A stretch of 50,896 bases of DNA, taken from JANXAZ01 sp964504655. GTDB taxonomy: Bacteria; Pseudomonadota; Alphaproteobacteria; Geminicoccales; Geminicoccaceae. Positions 15,859 to 24,649 of this stretch are shown here, piece by piece. The position numbers were made by a program, and so were the translations under genes. The stretch spans positions 1 to 50,896 of the forward strand of contig CAZDFD010000023.1 of the NCBI GenBank assembly GCA_964504655.1. Direction: 5' to 3'. Every line of letters begins with the position of its first letter. Position 1 is the stretch's first letter. A model generated the notes under the pieces. The model was not told the DNA's origin. It did no database searches and saw only the letters and a list, made by a program, of their open reading frames with translations.

Positions 15859-16712
15859 GCGCCGCGACCGCCGCCGGTGGCCGGCTTCCTCGCCGGCGGC
15901 TCGACCACCCGCACCACGATCCAATCGGCCGAGCGCAGGTCGACGGCTTCGACCGCGCGCGCCAGGAGGCCGCTCGCACGATCCTCGGCCGCCAGCCGGC
16001 GGAGCGCCTCCTGGGCCCCCTCGGCCGGCAGCCGGACCTCGATCCGCCCGTCGAGGTAGAGGTTCCAGCGCCGCCCGCCGACCCGACTCGCGACGGTGGT
16101 CCGGCGAGCCAGCCCGGGCTCGGCGGCGAGCAGGGCGAACAGCTCCTTGGCGGCCTGCGGCGCGCCCTTCCCGGTCAGGAGGGTCAACCCCATGAACGGG
16201 CGGAGGTCGGCGACGGGAACGATCTCACCCTCCTCGTCGATCAGTCGGGTCCGGGCGCCGTCGCGCTCGCGCCAGAGGGCGAGCGGGCGATGCTCCTCGA
16301 TCACCGCGTGCAGGGTGCCGGGCAGATGGCGCCGGACGGCGGCGGACTTGACCCACGGCAACCCTTCTAGTTGCTTTCTCAGGTCCTCTAATTCAACCGA
16401 AAGTATAGGAGCTCCCACCCGGCTTTCAAGCACTTCGAGGAGTTCCCGGGGCGCCGTGCGCACCCTTCCCTCGGCGGTCACCTCGCGCACCACGAGACCC
16501 AAGCTGCGGCCAGCGGCCTGGACGCCGCGCCCTGCGGCCGCGGCCAGCCGGGCCCGCTCGCCCGAGCGCTCCGCCCAGAGGCCGCCGCCGGCCACGAGCA
16601 GGAGCGCCAGCAGCGCCAGGCCGGCACGTCGAGCGCGGCGCCGCCAGGGCCACTCGCGGTCGCGCCGGATCGCGCCCCGGAGCCGCTGCGAGAGACGGCT
16701 CACCGGTCGCAT
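15855..16712 (-). CDS. ftsQ: Cell division protein FtsQ
   Basis: A 285-residue bitopic protein. A basic cytoplasmic N-terminus is followed by one membrane segment (AGLALLALLLVAGGGLW, about residues 28-44), a POTRA-like part with a VREVTAEGRVRTAPRELL start and LEGLPWVKSAAVRRHLPGTL, and a beta domain (EEHRPLALW). FtsQ scaffolds FtsL/FtsB and later divisome proteins in the periplasm. The ATG at 16712 overlaps ddl by 13 bases, and the stop overlaps ftsA by ATGA. An unusual cluster of AT-rich codons at about residues 95-120 coincides with a promoter-like sequence (16402-16429). Confidence 0.92.
   Translation of the reverse strand: MRPVSRLSQRLRGAIRRDREWPWRRRARRAGLALLALLLVAGGGLWAERSGERARLAAAAGRGVQAAGRSLGLVVREVTAEGRVRTAPRELLEVLESRVGAPILSVELEDLRKQLEGLPWVKSAAVRRHLPGTLHAVIEEHRPLALWRERDGARTRLIDEEGEIVPVADLRPFMGLTLLTGKGAPQAAKELFALLAAEPGLARRTTVASRVGGRRWNLYLDGRIEVRLPAEGAQEALRRLAAEDRASGLLARAVEAVDLRSADWIVVRVVEPPARKPATGGGRGA
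16402..16429 (-). promoter_or_regulatory. Internal sigma70-like promoter inside ftsQ, likely driving ftsA-ftsZ
   Basis: On the minus strand TTGAAA (16429-16424) is followed by a 16-base spacer and TATACT (16407-16402), each one base from consensus. It lies inside ftsQ around codons 95-104. The codons here and just downstream, including ATA, TTA, AGA and CTA, are rare in this window, so coding preference seems relaxed to keep the AT-rich element. A transcript starting near 16395 would cover the last part of ftsQ, ftsA and ftsZ. Internal promoters in ddl-ftsQ-ftsA are well known in E. coli; this one is predicted from sequence only. Confidence 0.55.
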
Positions 16713-17614
16713 CGTGCCCCCTCCACCAGCCGGACCACGAGATCGGCGAAGGCGATCCCGCAAAAGGCGGCCTGCTCGGGGACCAGCGACAGGGGTGTCA
16801 TCCCCGGCTGGGTGTTGACCTCGAGGAGATAGAGGCCTTCCTCGCCGCGCTCCGGGTCGAAGCGGAAATCGGCCCGGCTCACGCCGCGGCACCCCAGCAC
16901 CCGGTGCGCAGCTAGCGACCAGTCCATGACGCGAGCGTACACCGGCTCGGGCAGGGGTGCCGGGATACGATGCTCGGCCAGCCCCTCCGTATACTTCGCG
17001 CGATAGTCGTAGAAGCCGGCCTTGGGGGCGATCTCGGTCACAGCCAGTGGCCGGTCGTCGAGCACCGCGCAGGTCAGCTCGCGGCCGGGCACGTAGGTCT
17101 CGACCAGGAGTCGGTCGCCCGGCGCGAGACTGTTTCGGGTCAGGACAGGCGCCAGCTCGCCGTTGCGCACGATGCTGACGCCGACGCTTGAGCCTTCGGC
17201 AGCCGGCTTGATCACGAAAGGCGGCGCCAACGGCGAGCCGTCCCGGGCGAGCGCGGCGGCGGTGGTCTCCACGCCCGCCGGACAGCGCAAACCGGCGCTC
17301 GCGAACAGTCGCTTGGCCATCGGCTTGTCCATGGCGAGCGCCGAAGCGAGCACCCCCGAGTGCGTGTAGGGGATGCCCAGTAGGTCCAGCAGACCCTGCA
17401 CCCGACCGTCCTCCCCCATCCGCCCGTGCAGGGCGTTGAAGCAGCAGTCGGGCGCGAGCTCCAAAAGCCGGCGCGGCAGGTCACGGCCGACGTCGACCCG
17501 ACTGACCCGGAAGCCGCGCTCCTCGAGGGCGCGGGCGCAGGCGGCGCCGGACACGAGGCTGACCTCGCGCTCGGCCGACATCCCGCCCATCAGCACGGCC
17601 ACGTGGCGGCTCAT
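16700..17614 (-). CDS. ddl: D-alanine-D-alanine ligase
   Basis: A 304-residue ATP-grasp enzyme that makes the D-Ala-D-Ala dipeptide added by MurF. Motifs include VAVLMGGMSAEREVSLVSG at the N-terminus, NALHGRMGEDGRVQGLLDLL, the PFVIKPAAEGSSVGV ATP-grasp loop and LYLLEVNTQPGMTPLSLVPEQA with the metal- and dipeptide-binding residues. The start at 17614 overlaps the murB stop by ATGA. The length and full motif set fit the DdlB type found in dcw clusters. Confidence 0.95.
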   Translation of the reverse strand: MSRHVAVLMGGMSAEREVSLVSGAACARALEERGFRVSRVDVGRDLPRRLLELAPDCCFNALHGRMGEDGRVQGLLDLLGIPYTHSGVLASALAMDKPMAKRLFASAGLRCPAGVETTAAALARDGSPLAPPFVIKPAAEGSSVGVSIVRNGELAPVLTRNSLAPGDRLLVETYVPGRELTCAVLDDRPLAVTEIAPKAGFYDYRAKYTEGLAEHRIPAPLPEPVYARVMDWSLAAHRVLGCRGVSRADFRFDPERGEEGLYLLEVNTQPGMTPLSLVPEQAAFCGIAFADLVVRLVEGARCDR

Positions 17615-18528
17615 GCGACCATCCTCGAGGGCGCCTGCATCCCCACCCGGACGATCTCCCACTCGAGCGTGACGCCGCTGTGCTCGCGGACCCGGGCCCG
17701 CACCAGCTCACCCAGCTCCTCGAGCTCCGCGCCGCTGGCGCCACCGGTATTGATGAGGAAGTTGCAGTGCTTCTCGGAGACCATCGCGGCGCCGAGCCGG
17801 AGCCCCCGGCAGCCGGCCGCCTCGATCAGCCGCCACGCCTTCTGGCCGGGGGGGTTCTTAAAGGTCGAGCCGCCGGTGGCGACCCCGAGCGGCTGGGCGG
17901 CCTCGCGCTCGGCGCGGATCGCGTCCATCCGCGCCCGGATCGCCGCGGGATCGCCCGCCACCAGGGCGAAGGCGGCGCGCACCACGATCGCACCCTCGGG
18001 CAGACGGCTGCGGCGGTAGGCGAGCCCGAGCTCGTCCCGGGCGAGCCGGGCGAGCCGGCCGCGCGGGTCGACGAGCTCGACCCAGAGCAGCCGCTCGGCG
18101 GTCTCGCCGCCGAACGCCCCGGCGTTCATCGCCACGGCGCCGCCGATCGTGCCCGGGATGCCGATCAGGAACTCGAGTCCGGCGAGCCCGGCCTGCTGGG
18201 CGGCCTGGGCGACGCGCTGGTCGCGTGCGCCGGCACCGGCCAGGAGGGTCGTGCCGTCGACCTCGACCCGCCCGAGCGCACCGCCCAGGCGGACCACGAT
18301 CGCCTCGAGACCGCCGTCGCGGACCAGCAGGTTCGAGGCGACGCCCACCGGCAGCACCGGCAGCGTCGTGTCGAGTGCCCGGCGGAACTCGAGGAGGTCG
18401 TCGAGGTCGGCGGGCTGCAGCAGCCAACGCGCCGGCCCACCGACCCGAAGCCAGGTCAACGGCCCGAGCGGCACCCCGGCGCGCAAGGTGCCGCGCACCG
18501 CCGGCAGATCGCGGGTGAGCGCGCTCAA
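17611..18528 (-). CDS. murB: UDP-N-acetylenolpyruvoylglucosamine reductase MurB
   Basis: A 305-residue flavoenzyme that reduces enolpyruvyl-UDP-GlcNAc to UDP-MurNAc using NADPH and FAD. Visible are the FAD-binding LTWLRVGGPARWL, PVLPVGVASNLLVRDGGLE and GIPGTIGGAVAMNAGAFGGE, the catalytic serine in ATGGSTFKNP, and a late glutamate in TLEWEIVRVG. The spacing is of the short type common outside E. coli. The start is a TTG at 18528 overlapping the murC stop codon (TTGA), the only start that keeps the close coupling of the cluster; an internal start would remove part of the FAD domain. Confidence 0.95.
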   Translation of the reverse strand: MSALTRDLPAVRGTLRAGVPLGPLTWLRVGGPARWLLQPADLDDLLEFRRALDTTLPVLPVGVASNLLVRDGGLEAIVVRLGGALGRVEVDGTTLLAGAGARDQRVAQAAQQAGLAGLEFLIGIPGTIGGAVAMNAGAFGGETAERLLWVELVDPRGRLARLARDELGLAYRRSRLPEGAIVVRAAFALVAGDPAAIRARMDAIRAEREAAQPLGVATGGSTFKNPPGQKAWRLIEAAGCRGLRLGAAMVSEKHCNFLINTGGASGAELEELGELVRARVREHSGVTLEWEIVRVGMQAPSRMVA

Positions 18529-19946
18529 GCGGCCGCCTCGCGGCGCCGCCGGGCGAGCTCGCCGGGCAGCGCATTGGCCCAGGCGGTGATCGAGCCGGCA
18601 CCCAGACAGACCACAAAGTCGCCCGGCCGGGCCAGCGCCGCGACCCGATCGTAGACCGCGTCGGCGCCGTCGACCGGCTCGACCGCACGCTGGCCGTGCG
18701 CCAGTAGCCCGGCCACGAGCGCGTCCCGGTCGACGCCCGGGATGGGCGCCTCCCCGGCCGGGTAGACCGGTGCCACGAGGACCGTGTCGGCGTGCTGGCA
18801 GCAGGTGCAGAACTGCTCCATGAGGTCGCGCAGGCGGGTGAAGCGGTGCGGCTGGAGGACCGCAAGGATGCGCCCCCGGCAGCGCTCGCGGGCGGTCGCC
18901 AGCACCACCTTGATCTCCTCGGGATGGTGCCCGTAGTCGTCGATGACCGTGATGCCGTCGACCTCGCCGGTGCGCGTGAAACGACGCTTGACGCCCTCGA
19001 GGCCGGCGAGCGCCGAGCGGATCGCCGATTCCGCGATGCCGAGCTCGCGGCCGATGGCGACGGCGGCCAGGGCGTTCTGGACGTTGTGTCGGCCGGGGAG
19101 GGCGATCGGGAAGTCGCGCAGCACCCGCTCATCCCGGCCCGGCCCGGCTGCGAGGTGCAGATCGACGAGCGAGCCCGCGCCGTGCGCGCGCAGCGCCGCG
19201 GCGCGCACGTCGGCCTGCGGGCTGAAGCCATAGGTGACGACGCGCCGGTCTGTGATCCGGGGCAGGAGGGCCTGCACCTCGGGATGGTCGAGGCAGAGCA
19301 CGCCGAAGCCGTAGAATGGCAGGCGCTCGACGAAGCTCAGATAGGCGGCGCGCACCGCCTCGAAGCTGCCCCAGTACTCCATGTGCTCGGGGTCGATGTT
19401 GGTGACCACGCCGATCGTGGCGGGCAGGCGCAGGAAGCTGCCGTCGCTCTCGTCCGACTCGACGACCATCCACTCGCCCTGGCCGAGCCGGGCGTTGGTG
19501 CCCCAGGCGTTGATGATCCCGCCATTGACCACCGTCGGGTCGAGCCCGGCGGTATCCAGAAGGGCCGCGATCATCGCCGTCGTGGTGGTCTTGCCGTGCG
19601 TGCCGGCGACTGCGATCGACCGCTTCAGGCGCATCAGCTCGGCCAGCATGTCGGCGCGGCGGACCACCGGCAGGCGGCGGGCGCGGGCCGCCTGCAGCTC
19701 CGGATTGTCGGGCTGCACCGCGGAGGAGAACACCACCACCCGGGCGTCACCCAGCGCCTCCGGCCGATGACCGACCGCCACCTCGATGCCCTGCGCGCGC
19801 AGCCGCTGCAGGTTGGCGCCATCGGCCACGTCGGAGCCTTGCACGGTAAAGCCCAGGGCGTGCATCAGCCCGGCGATGCCGCTCATGCCGATGCCGCCGA
19901 TGCCGATGAAGTGGATCGGGCCGACCGCGGTCGGATCGAGCCTCAT
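18525..19946 (-). CDS. murC: UDP-N-acetylmuramate-L-alanine ligase MurC
   Basis: A 473-residue Mur ligase adding L-Ala to UDP-MurNAc. It has the N-terminal IHFIGIGGIGMSGIAGLM nucleotide loop, VAGTHGKTTTTAMIAALL for ATP, WMVVESDESDGSFL, NIDPEHMEYWG, and the DDYGHHPEEIKVVL C-terminal domain motif. All MurC-specific residues are intact. The ATG overlaps the murG stop by ATGA and the stop overlaps murB. The cytoplasmic product feeds MurD. Confidence 0.97.
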   Translation of the reverse strand: MRLDPTAVGPIHFIGIGGIGMSGIAGLMHALGFTVQGSDVADGANLQRLRAQGIEVAVGHRPEALGDARVVVFSSAVQPDNPELQAARARRLPVVRRADMLAELMRLKRSIAVAGTHGKTTTTAMIAALLDTAGLDPTVVNGGIINAWGTNARLGQGEWMVVESDESDGSFLRLPATIGVVTNIDPEHMEYWGSFEAVRAAYLSFVERLPFYGFGVLCLDHPEVQALLPRITDRRVVTYGFSPQADVRAAALRAHGAGSLVDLHLAAGPGRDERVLRDFPIALPGRHNVQNALAAVAIGRELGIAESAIRSALAGLEGVKRRFTRTGEVDGITVIDDYGHHPEEIKVVLATARERCRGRILAVLQPHRFTRLRDLMEQFCTCCQHADTVLVAPVYPAGEAPIPGVDRDALVAGLLAHGQRAVEPVDGADAVYDRVAALARPGDFVVCLGAGSITAWANALPGELARRRREAAA

Positions 19947-21046
19947 GTCGGGGTCCCTCCGCGGGCGAGCGCCACGAGCGCGTCGGCGATCCGCGCCGCC
20001 GCATCGGGCCGGGCGAGGCCGGCCGCGGCGGCGGCCATGCGGGCCCGCCGTGCCGGATCGCCGAGCAGCTCGATGAGCCGCGCGGCGAGCGCCGGCGGTG
20101 TCGCCTCGGCCTGCGCCAAGAGCACGGCCGCGCCGGCCTCGGCGAGCGCGCGCGCGTTGGCGGTCTGGTGGTCGTCGGCCGCGGCTGCGAACGGCACGAG
20201 GAGTGCCGGCTTGCCGAGCGCCAGGAGCTCCGCGATGGTCGAGGCACCGGAGCGTGCCAGGACCAGGTCGGCCACCGCCATCCGCGCCGGCACATCGTCG
20301 AAGAAGGCGGCGAGCTCCACCGGTTGCCCGATCGCCGCGTAGGCCGTTCGCGCCGCCTCGAGGTCCTCGGGGCGGCACTGCTGGGCGATCACGAGATCCC
20401 GTCGCAGGTCGGGCGGCAGGAGCGCCACCGCGGCCGGGACCACCTCGCTCAGGATCCGCGCGCCCTGGCTGCCGCCCAACACCAGGAGGCGGAGGCGGGC
20501 GTCGGCCGCGGGCGTCCTCGGCTCGATCGGCGTCGGGGTCGGTGGGGCGAAGCCCGGACGGACCGGGTTGCCGGTCAGCAGGACGCGGCCCGCGGCGGCG
20601 CTCGGAACCGCCGCGGTCCGCTCGAAGCTGAGAGCCAGCTTGGCGGCGAGCCGGGCCAGCAGTCGGTTGGCGCGGCCCATCACGGCGTTCTGCTCGTGCA
20701 CGAGGAGTGGCACCCGGCGAAGACGCAGCGCCAACGCCGTCGGCACGGAGGCGTAGCCACCGAAGGCGGCGCCGGCGGCGGGGCGAGCCCGGCCAACCAC
20801 CGACAGGCCCTCGAGCAGGCCCCGGGCGAGCGCCGCCAGTGCCAGGAGCCGGTCGAGCCCCGAGCCACGCGGTGCGGCCGCGGCGATCACGGTGAGGCCG
20901 CGTTCGCCTTTGGCGAAGCGGGCGCCGCGAGGATCGGTGACGAGCGCCACCTCGGCGCCGCGCCGGCGCAGCTCGGCCGCCACCGCCAGCGCCGGGAACA
21001 TGTGGCCGCCCGTACCGCCGGCCGCGATCAGGAGGGGCCGGCTCAC
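19943..21046 (-). CDS. murG: UDP-N-acetylglucosamine transferase MurG
   Basis: A 367-residue GT28 glycosyltransferase that turns lipid I into lipid II at the inner face of the membrane. Motifs: IAAGGTGGHMFPAL, the second Rossmann half VLGGSQGARILSEVVP, VLARSGASTIAELLALGKPALLVP and DDHQTANA, which bind UDP-GlcNAc. The start is GTG at 21046, overlapping the ftsW stop as GTGA; the reading frame extends further upstream but only through ftsW in another frame. Confidence 0.96.
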   Translation of the reverse strand: MSRPLLIAAGGTGGHMFPALAVAAELRRRGAEVALVTDPRGARFAKGERGLTVIAAAAPRGSGLDRLLALAALARGLLEGLSVVGRARPAAGAAFGGYASVPTALALRLRRVPLLVHEQNAVMGRANRLLARLAAKLALSFERTAAVPSAAAGRVLLTGNPVRPGFAPPTPTPIEPRTPAADARLRLLVLGGSQGARILSEVVPAAVALLPPDLRRDLVIAQQCRPEDLEAARTAYAAIGQPVELAAFFDDVPARMAVADLVLARSGASTIAELLALGKPALLVPFAAAADDHQTANARALAEAGAAVLLAQAEATPPALAARLIELLGDPARRARMAAAAAGLARPDAAARIADALVALARGGTPT

Positions 21047-22158
21047 GCGACCCGCTCCAGCCGGGCGCGGGTCCGGGTCAGCGCGAGCGCGCACCCCATC
21101 GCGATGCCGAGCGCCAGCATCGAGGAGCCGCCATAGGAAATGAACGGCAGTGTCATGCCCTTGGTCGGCATCAGGTTGAGGTTGACGGCCATGTTCACGA
21201 GCGCCTGCAGGGCGAACTGGCACACCAGACCGACCGCCGCCACCTGACAGAAGCGGTCGACCGCCTCGTGCGCCCGCCAGAGGCCGCGCAGCAGGAGGAA
21301 GGCGAACAGGCCGGCGATGACCAGACACGCCAGGATGCCGAACTCCTCGGCGGTGGCGGCGAAGACGAAGTCGGTGTGGGCATCGGGCAGCGAGAACTTG
21401 ACGACACCCTCGCCGGGGCCGCGGCCGAAGAGGCCACCCGAGGCCACCGCCTGCAGGGACTTCTGGATCTGGGTGAACTCGGCCGGCGGGGCCATGAAGC
21501 CGTCGACCCGTGCCGCCACGTGCGGGAACAGCTCGTAGGCCACGAGCGCGCCGCCGATCCCGATCGCGGCGGTGGCGAGCACGACGAGCCAGGGCAGGCC
21601 CGCCACGAACAGCTGCAGGCCGAGCGTGGCGAGCACGATGGCCGCCATACCCAGATCGGGCTGGAGGAGCAGCAGGCCGATGACCAGACCGGCGAGGCCC
21701 AGGCTCAGCGCCGCGGCCGAAAGCCATGGCCGGCTCGACGCCAGCCACGCCACGAGCACGACCAGCGCCGGCTTGACGAACTCGCTCGGCTGCAGCTGCA
21801 GGCCACCCAGGCGCACCCAGCGATGCGCCCCGTTGATCTCGGGTCCGGCCAGGAGTGCCAGGACCATCAGTAGGAGGCCAGCCGCCATCAGACCCTTGGC
21901 GAGGCGCAGCACGCCGAGCGGGGCCAGGAGCGAGCAGGCCAGGAGGAGCAGGATGGCCGGCAGGGTGAAGGACAGATGGCGGGTGATGAAGTGATAGGGA
22001 TCCTTGTGCCGCAAGACGCCTACGGGCGGGCTGGCCGCGAAGACGATCAGGACCCCCAGAAGCACGAGCGCCAGGAGGCCGGCCAGGAGCGGCCGGTCGA
22101 TCGTCCACCACCAAGTGCCGAGGAGCGAGCGGTCGGTGCGCGGGAAGACGGTGCTCAC
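21043..22158 (-). CDS. ftsW: Lipid II polymerase FtsW (SEDS family)
   Basis: A 371-residue integral membrane protein with about ten hydrophobic helices. SEDS hallmarks are NGAHRWVRLGG, LQPSEFVKPALVV, LLLQPDLGMAAIV, the catalytic-aspartate loop AHTDFVFAATAEEFG, and the C-terminal MPTKGMTLPFISYGGSSML. It polymerises septal glycan with FtsI. The GTG at 22158 overlaps the murD stop as GTGA. In this protein the usual (S)HTDFIFAVIGEE loop is slightly altered but retains the aspartate and both glutamates. Confidence 0.96.
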   Translation of the reverse strand: MSTVFPRTDRSLLGTWWWTIDRPLLAGLLALVLLGVLIVFAASPPVGVLRHKDPYHFITRHLSFTLPAILLLLACSLLAPLGVLRLAKGLMAAGLLLMVLALLAGPEINGAHRWVRLGGLQLQPSEFVKPALVVLVAWLASSRPWLSAAALSLGLAGLVIGLLLLQPDLGMAAIVLATLGLQLFVAGLPWLVVLATAAIGIGGALVAYELFPHVAARVDGFMAPPAEFTQIQKSLQAVASGGLFGRGPGEGVVKFSLPDAHTDFVFAATAEEFGILACLVIAGLFAFLLLRGLWRAHEAVDRFCQVAAVGLVCQFALQALVNMAVNLNLMPTKGMTLPFISYGGSSMLALGIAMGCALALTRTRARLERVA

Positions 22159-23552
22159 GGCCGACCGCCCTGCCCGTCGCGGCCGACCCGCGCCCGCGCC
22201 AGCTCCCGGAACAGGTCGCCCCGCTCCTCGTAGCTCTTGAACTGATCGAACGACTTGCACGCCGGGGCGAGCAGCACGACGGCGTCCTCGCCCGAGGCGA
22301 GGGCTGCTGCGAGCGCGGCGTCGAGCGCCGGCTCGAGGCTGCCCGAACGCTCGACCGCGACGAGGTGGCCGAGCTCGGCCGCGATCGCCTCGCTCGCCTC
22401 GCCGATCAGGTAGGCGCGCCGGACCCTGCCCATGAAGGGCGCGAGCGCGCCGAACCCGCCGGGCCCCGCTCGGCCACCGGCGATCCACCAGACCGCATCG
22501 AACGCGGCGAGGCTCTTGGTCGCGGCGTCGGGGTTGGTGGCCTTGCTGTCGTTGACGAGCCGAACCCGGCCGACCCGGCCGACCTCCTCCATGCGGTGCG
22601 GAAGGCCGGCGAAGCTCGCGAGGCCTCGCGCCGCCGCCTCCGGGTCGAGCCCGAGCGCGCGCGCGGCGGCGTAGGCCGCAGCCGCATTTTGCTGATTGTG
22701 CGCTCCTCTGAGAGCCACGAGCCCGGCGAGGCTCGCCACCGGCCGTGGCGGCCCCTCGAGGGCGTCCACGAGCATCCCCTCGACCACCCCGACGCCTTCG
22801 TCGGGCACGCGGCCGACGGCGATCCGGATCGGCGCGCGGCCGGACCGGGCCAACTCCGTGGCCAAGCCTTCCGAGATCGCGTCGTCGACCCCGACCACCG
22901 CCCGCCCGGCCGCGTCCTGGAGCGCGAAGATCTGCCGCTTGGCGGCGATGTAGCCGGCGAGGTCGCCGTGCCGGTCGAGATGGTCCGGGGTGAGGTTGAG
23001 CCAGACCGCCACCCGGCAGGCGAGCCGGGCGGCGAGCTCCAGCTGGAAGGAGGACAGCTCGAGCACGAGGGTCTCCTCGGGCCCGCCGAGCACGAGGTCG
23101 AACACCGGTCGGCCGATGTTGCCGCCGAGCTGGGCGGGCCGGCCAGCGCTCACGAGCAGATGGTGGATCAGGGCCGAGGTGGTCGACTTGCCGTTGGTGC
23201 CCGTGACGCCCACGATCGGCCGCGGCCCCGCGACCTCGGCGAACAGCTCGATGTCGCCGGTGATCGACACGCCGGCGGCACGCGCCGTAGCCACGAGTGG
23301 GTGCGGTTCGGGGTGGGTCGTCGGCACGCCCGGGCTCACCACCAGGGCTGCGAGCTCGGCCACATCGTCCACCTCGCCCGGCCAGGCGCCCAGTTCCATG
23401 GCTCGCTGCAAGGCCGTCGGATCGTCGTCCCAAGCGACAACGTCGGCGCCGCCCGCCCTGAGCGCGCGCGCCACCGCGAGACCGCTGCGCGCGAGTCCGA
23501 GCACGCCCACCCGACGGTCCCGGAAGCGGCTCAGGGCGGAGCGGAGGCTCAT
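22155..23552 (-). CDS. murD: UDP-N-acetylmuramoylalanine-D-glutamate ligase MurD
   Basis: A 465-residue Mur ligase adding D-Glu. It contains VGVLGLARSGLAVARAL, the ATP loop GVTGTNGKSTTSALIHHLL, LELSSFQLE, NLTPDHLDRHG, GLPHRMEEV and LLAPACKSFDQFKSYEERG, the MurD-specific C-terminal motif. The ATG at 23552 lies 8 bases after the mraY stop, the only gap between murF and ftsQ in which genes do not overlap. Its stop overlaps ftsW. Confidence 0.97.
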   Translation of the reverse strand: MSLRSALSRFRDRRVGVLGLARSGLAVARALRAGGADVVAWDDDPTALQRAMELGAWPGEVDDVAELAALVVSPGVPTTHPEPHPLVATARAAGVSITGDIELFAEVAGPRPIVGVTGTNGKSTTSALIHHLLVSAGRPAQLGGNIGRPVFDLVLGGPEETLVLELSSFQLELAARLACRVAVWLNLTPDHLDRHGDLAGYIAAKRQIFALQDAAGRAVVGVDDAISEGLATELARSGRAPIRIAVGRVPDEGVGVVEGMLVDALEGPPRPVASLAGLVALRGAHNQQNAAAAYAAARALGLDPEAAARGLASFAGLPHRMEEVGRVGRVRLVNDSKATNPDAATKSLAAFDAVWWIAGGRAGPGGFGALAPFMGRVRRAYLIGEASEAIAAELGHLVAVERSGSLEPALDAALAAALASGEDAVVLLAPACKSFDQFKSYEERGDLFRELARARVGRDGQGGRP

Positions 23553-23560
23553 CGCGGCGG

Positions 23561-24649
23561 TCAGCGGAGCTTCAGCGTGGAGAGGCCGACCAGGGCCAGG
23601 ATCACCGCGATGATCCAGAAGCGGATCACGATCGTGGGCTCCTTCCATCCCTTCTTCTCGAAATGATGGTGCAGTGGTGCCATGCGGAACACCCGCCGGC
23701 CGGTGAGCTTGAACGAGGCGACCTGGACGATCACCGAGACCGCCTCGAGGACGAAGAGGCCGCCCACGATCGCGAGCACGAGCTCGTGCTTGACGGCTAC
23801 GGCCACGACCCCGAGGGCTCCACCGGTGGCGAGCGAGCCGGTGTCGCCCATGAACACCATGGCAGGCGGCGCATTGAACCAGAGAAAGCCCAGGGAGGCG
23901 CCGATGATGGCGCCGCACACCACGGCGAGCTCGCCCGTCCCGGCGACGTAGGGGATCCCCAGATAGCCGGAAAAGATCACGTTGCCGCAGAGATAGGCAA
24001 TCAGCGCGAAGCACGCAGCGGCGATCGTCACCGGCACGATCGCGAGGCCGTCGAGCCCGTCGGTGAGGTTCACGGCGTTCGACGCCCCGACCATCACGAA
24101 GGCGGCGAACACCGGGAAGAAGAGCCCGAGCTGAATCAGGAGGTCCTTGAAGATCGGCACCGCCAGGCTCGTGGCGATCCGCGGATCGGTGAGCCTGCTC
24201 AGGGCGATCGCCGCCACGATGCCGATACCGGCCTGGCCCAGGAGCTTGAGCCGGCCGGGCAGGCCACCGCTCGAGCGCTTGGTGACCTTCAGATAGTCGT
24301 CCAGGAAGCCGATGCCGCCATAGCCGAGGGTGACGAGCAGGACGACCCAGACGAAGCCGTTACGGGGGTCGGCCCAGAGGAGCGTCGAGACCGCCATGGC
24401 GATCAGGATCAGGACGCCGCCCATGGTCGGAGTGCCGGCCTTGGTCAGGAGGTGGCTCTCCGGCCCGTCGGTACGGATCGGCTGGCCACCCTTCTGCTTG
24501 AGGCGCAGCCAGCGGATCAGCTGCGGGCCCAGAAGGAAGCTCACGACGAGCGCGGTCATGGTCGCGCCGCCGGTCCGGAAGGTTATGTAACGGAACAGGT
24601 TGAGCCCGGGGACCGAGGGCGCCAGCGGGACCAGGAGCTCGTAGAGCAT
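23561..24649 (-). CDS. mraY: Phospho-N-acetylmuramoyl-pentapeptide transferase MraY
   Basis: A 362-residue integral membrane enzyme making lipid I from UDP-MurNAc-pentapeptide and undecaprenyl phosphate. Diagnostic segments are KAGTPTMGGVLIL, GFLDDYLKV, NAVNLTDGLDGLAIVP with the catalytic aspartates, FMGDTGSLATGG, and APLHHHFEKKGW. All polar residues known to be essential in the family are present. The ATG at 24649 overlaps the murF stop as ATGA. Confidence 0.97.
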   Translation of the reverse strand: MLYELLVPLAPSVPGLNLFRYITFRTGGATMTALVVSFLLGPQLIRWLRLKQKGGQPIRTDGPESHLLTKAGTPTMGGVLILIAMAVSTLLWADPRNGFVWVVLLVTLGYGGIGFLDDYLKVTKRSSGGLPGRLKLLGQAGIGIVAAIALSRLTDPRIATSLAVPIFKDLLIQLGLFFPVFAAFVMVGASNAVNLTDGLDGLAIVPVTIAAACFALIAYLCGNVIFSGYLGIPYVAGTGELAVVCGAIIGASLGFLWFNAPPAMVFMGDTGSLATGGALGVVAVAVKHELVLAIVGGLFVLEAVSVIVQVASFKLTGRRVFRMAPLHHHFEKKGWKEPTIVIRFWIIAVILALVGLSTLKLR

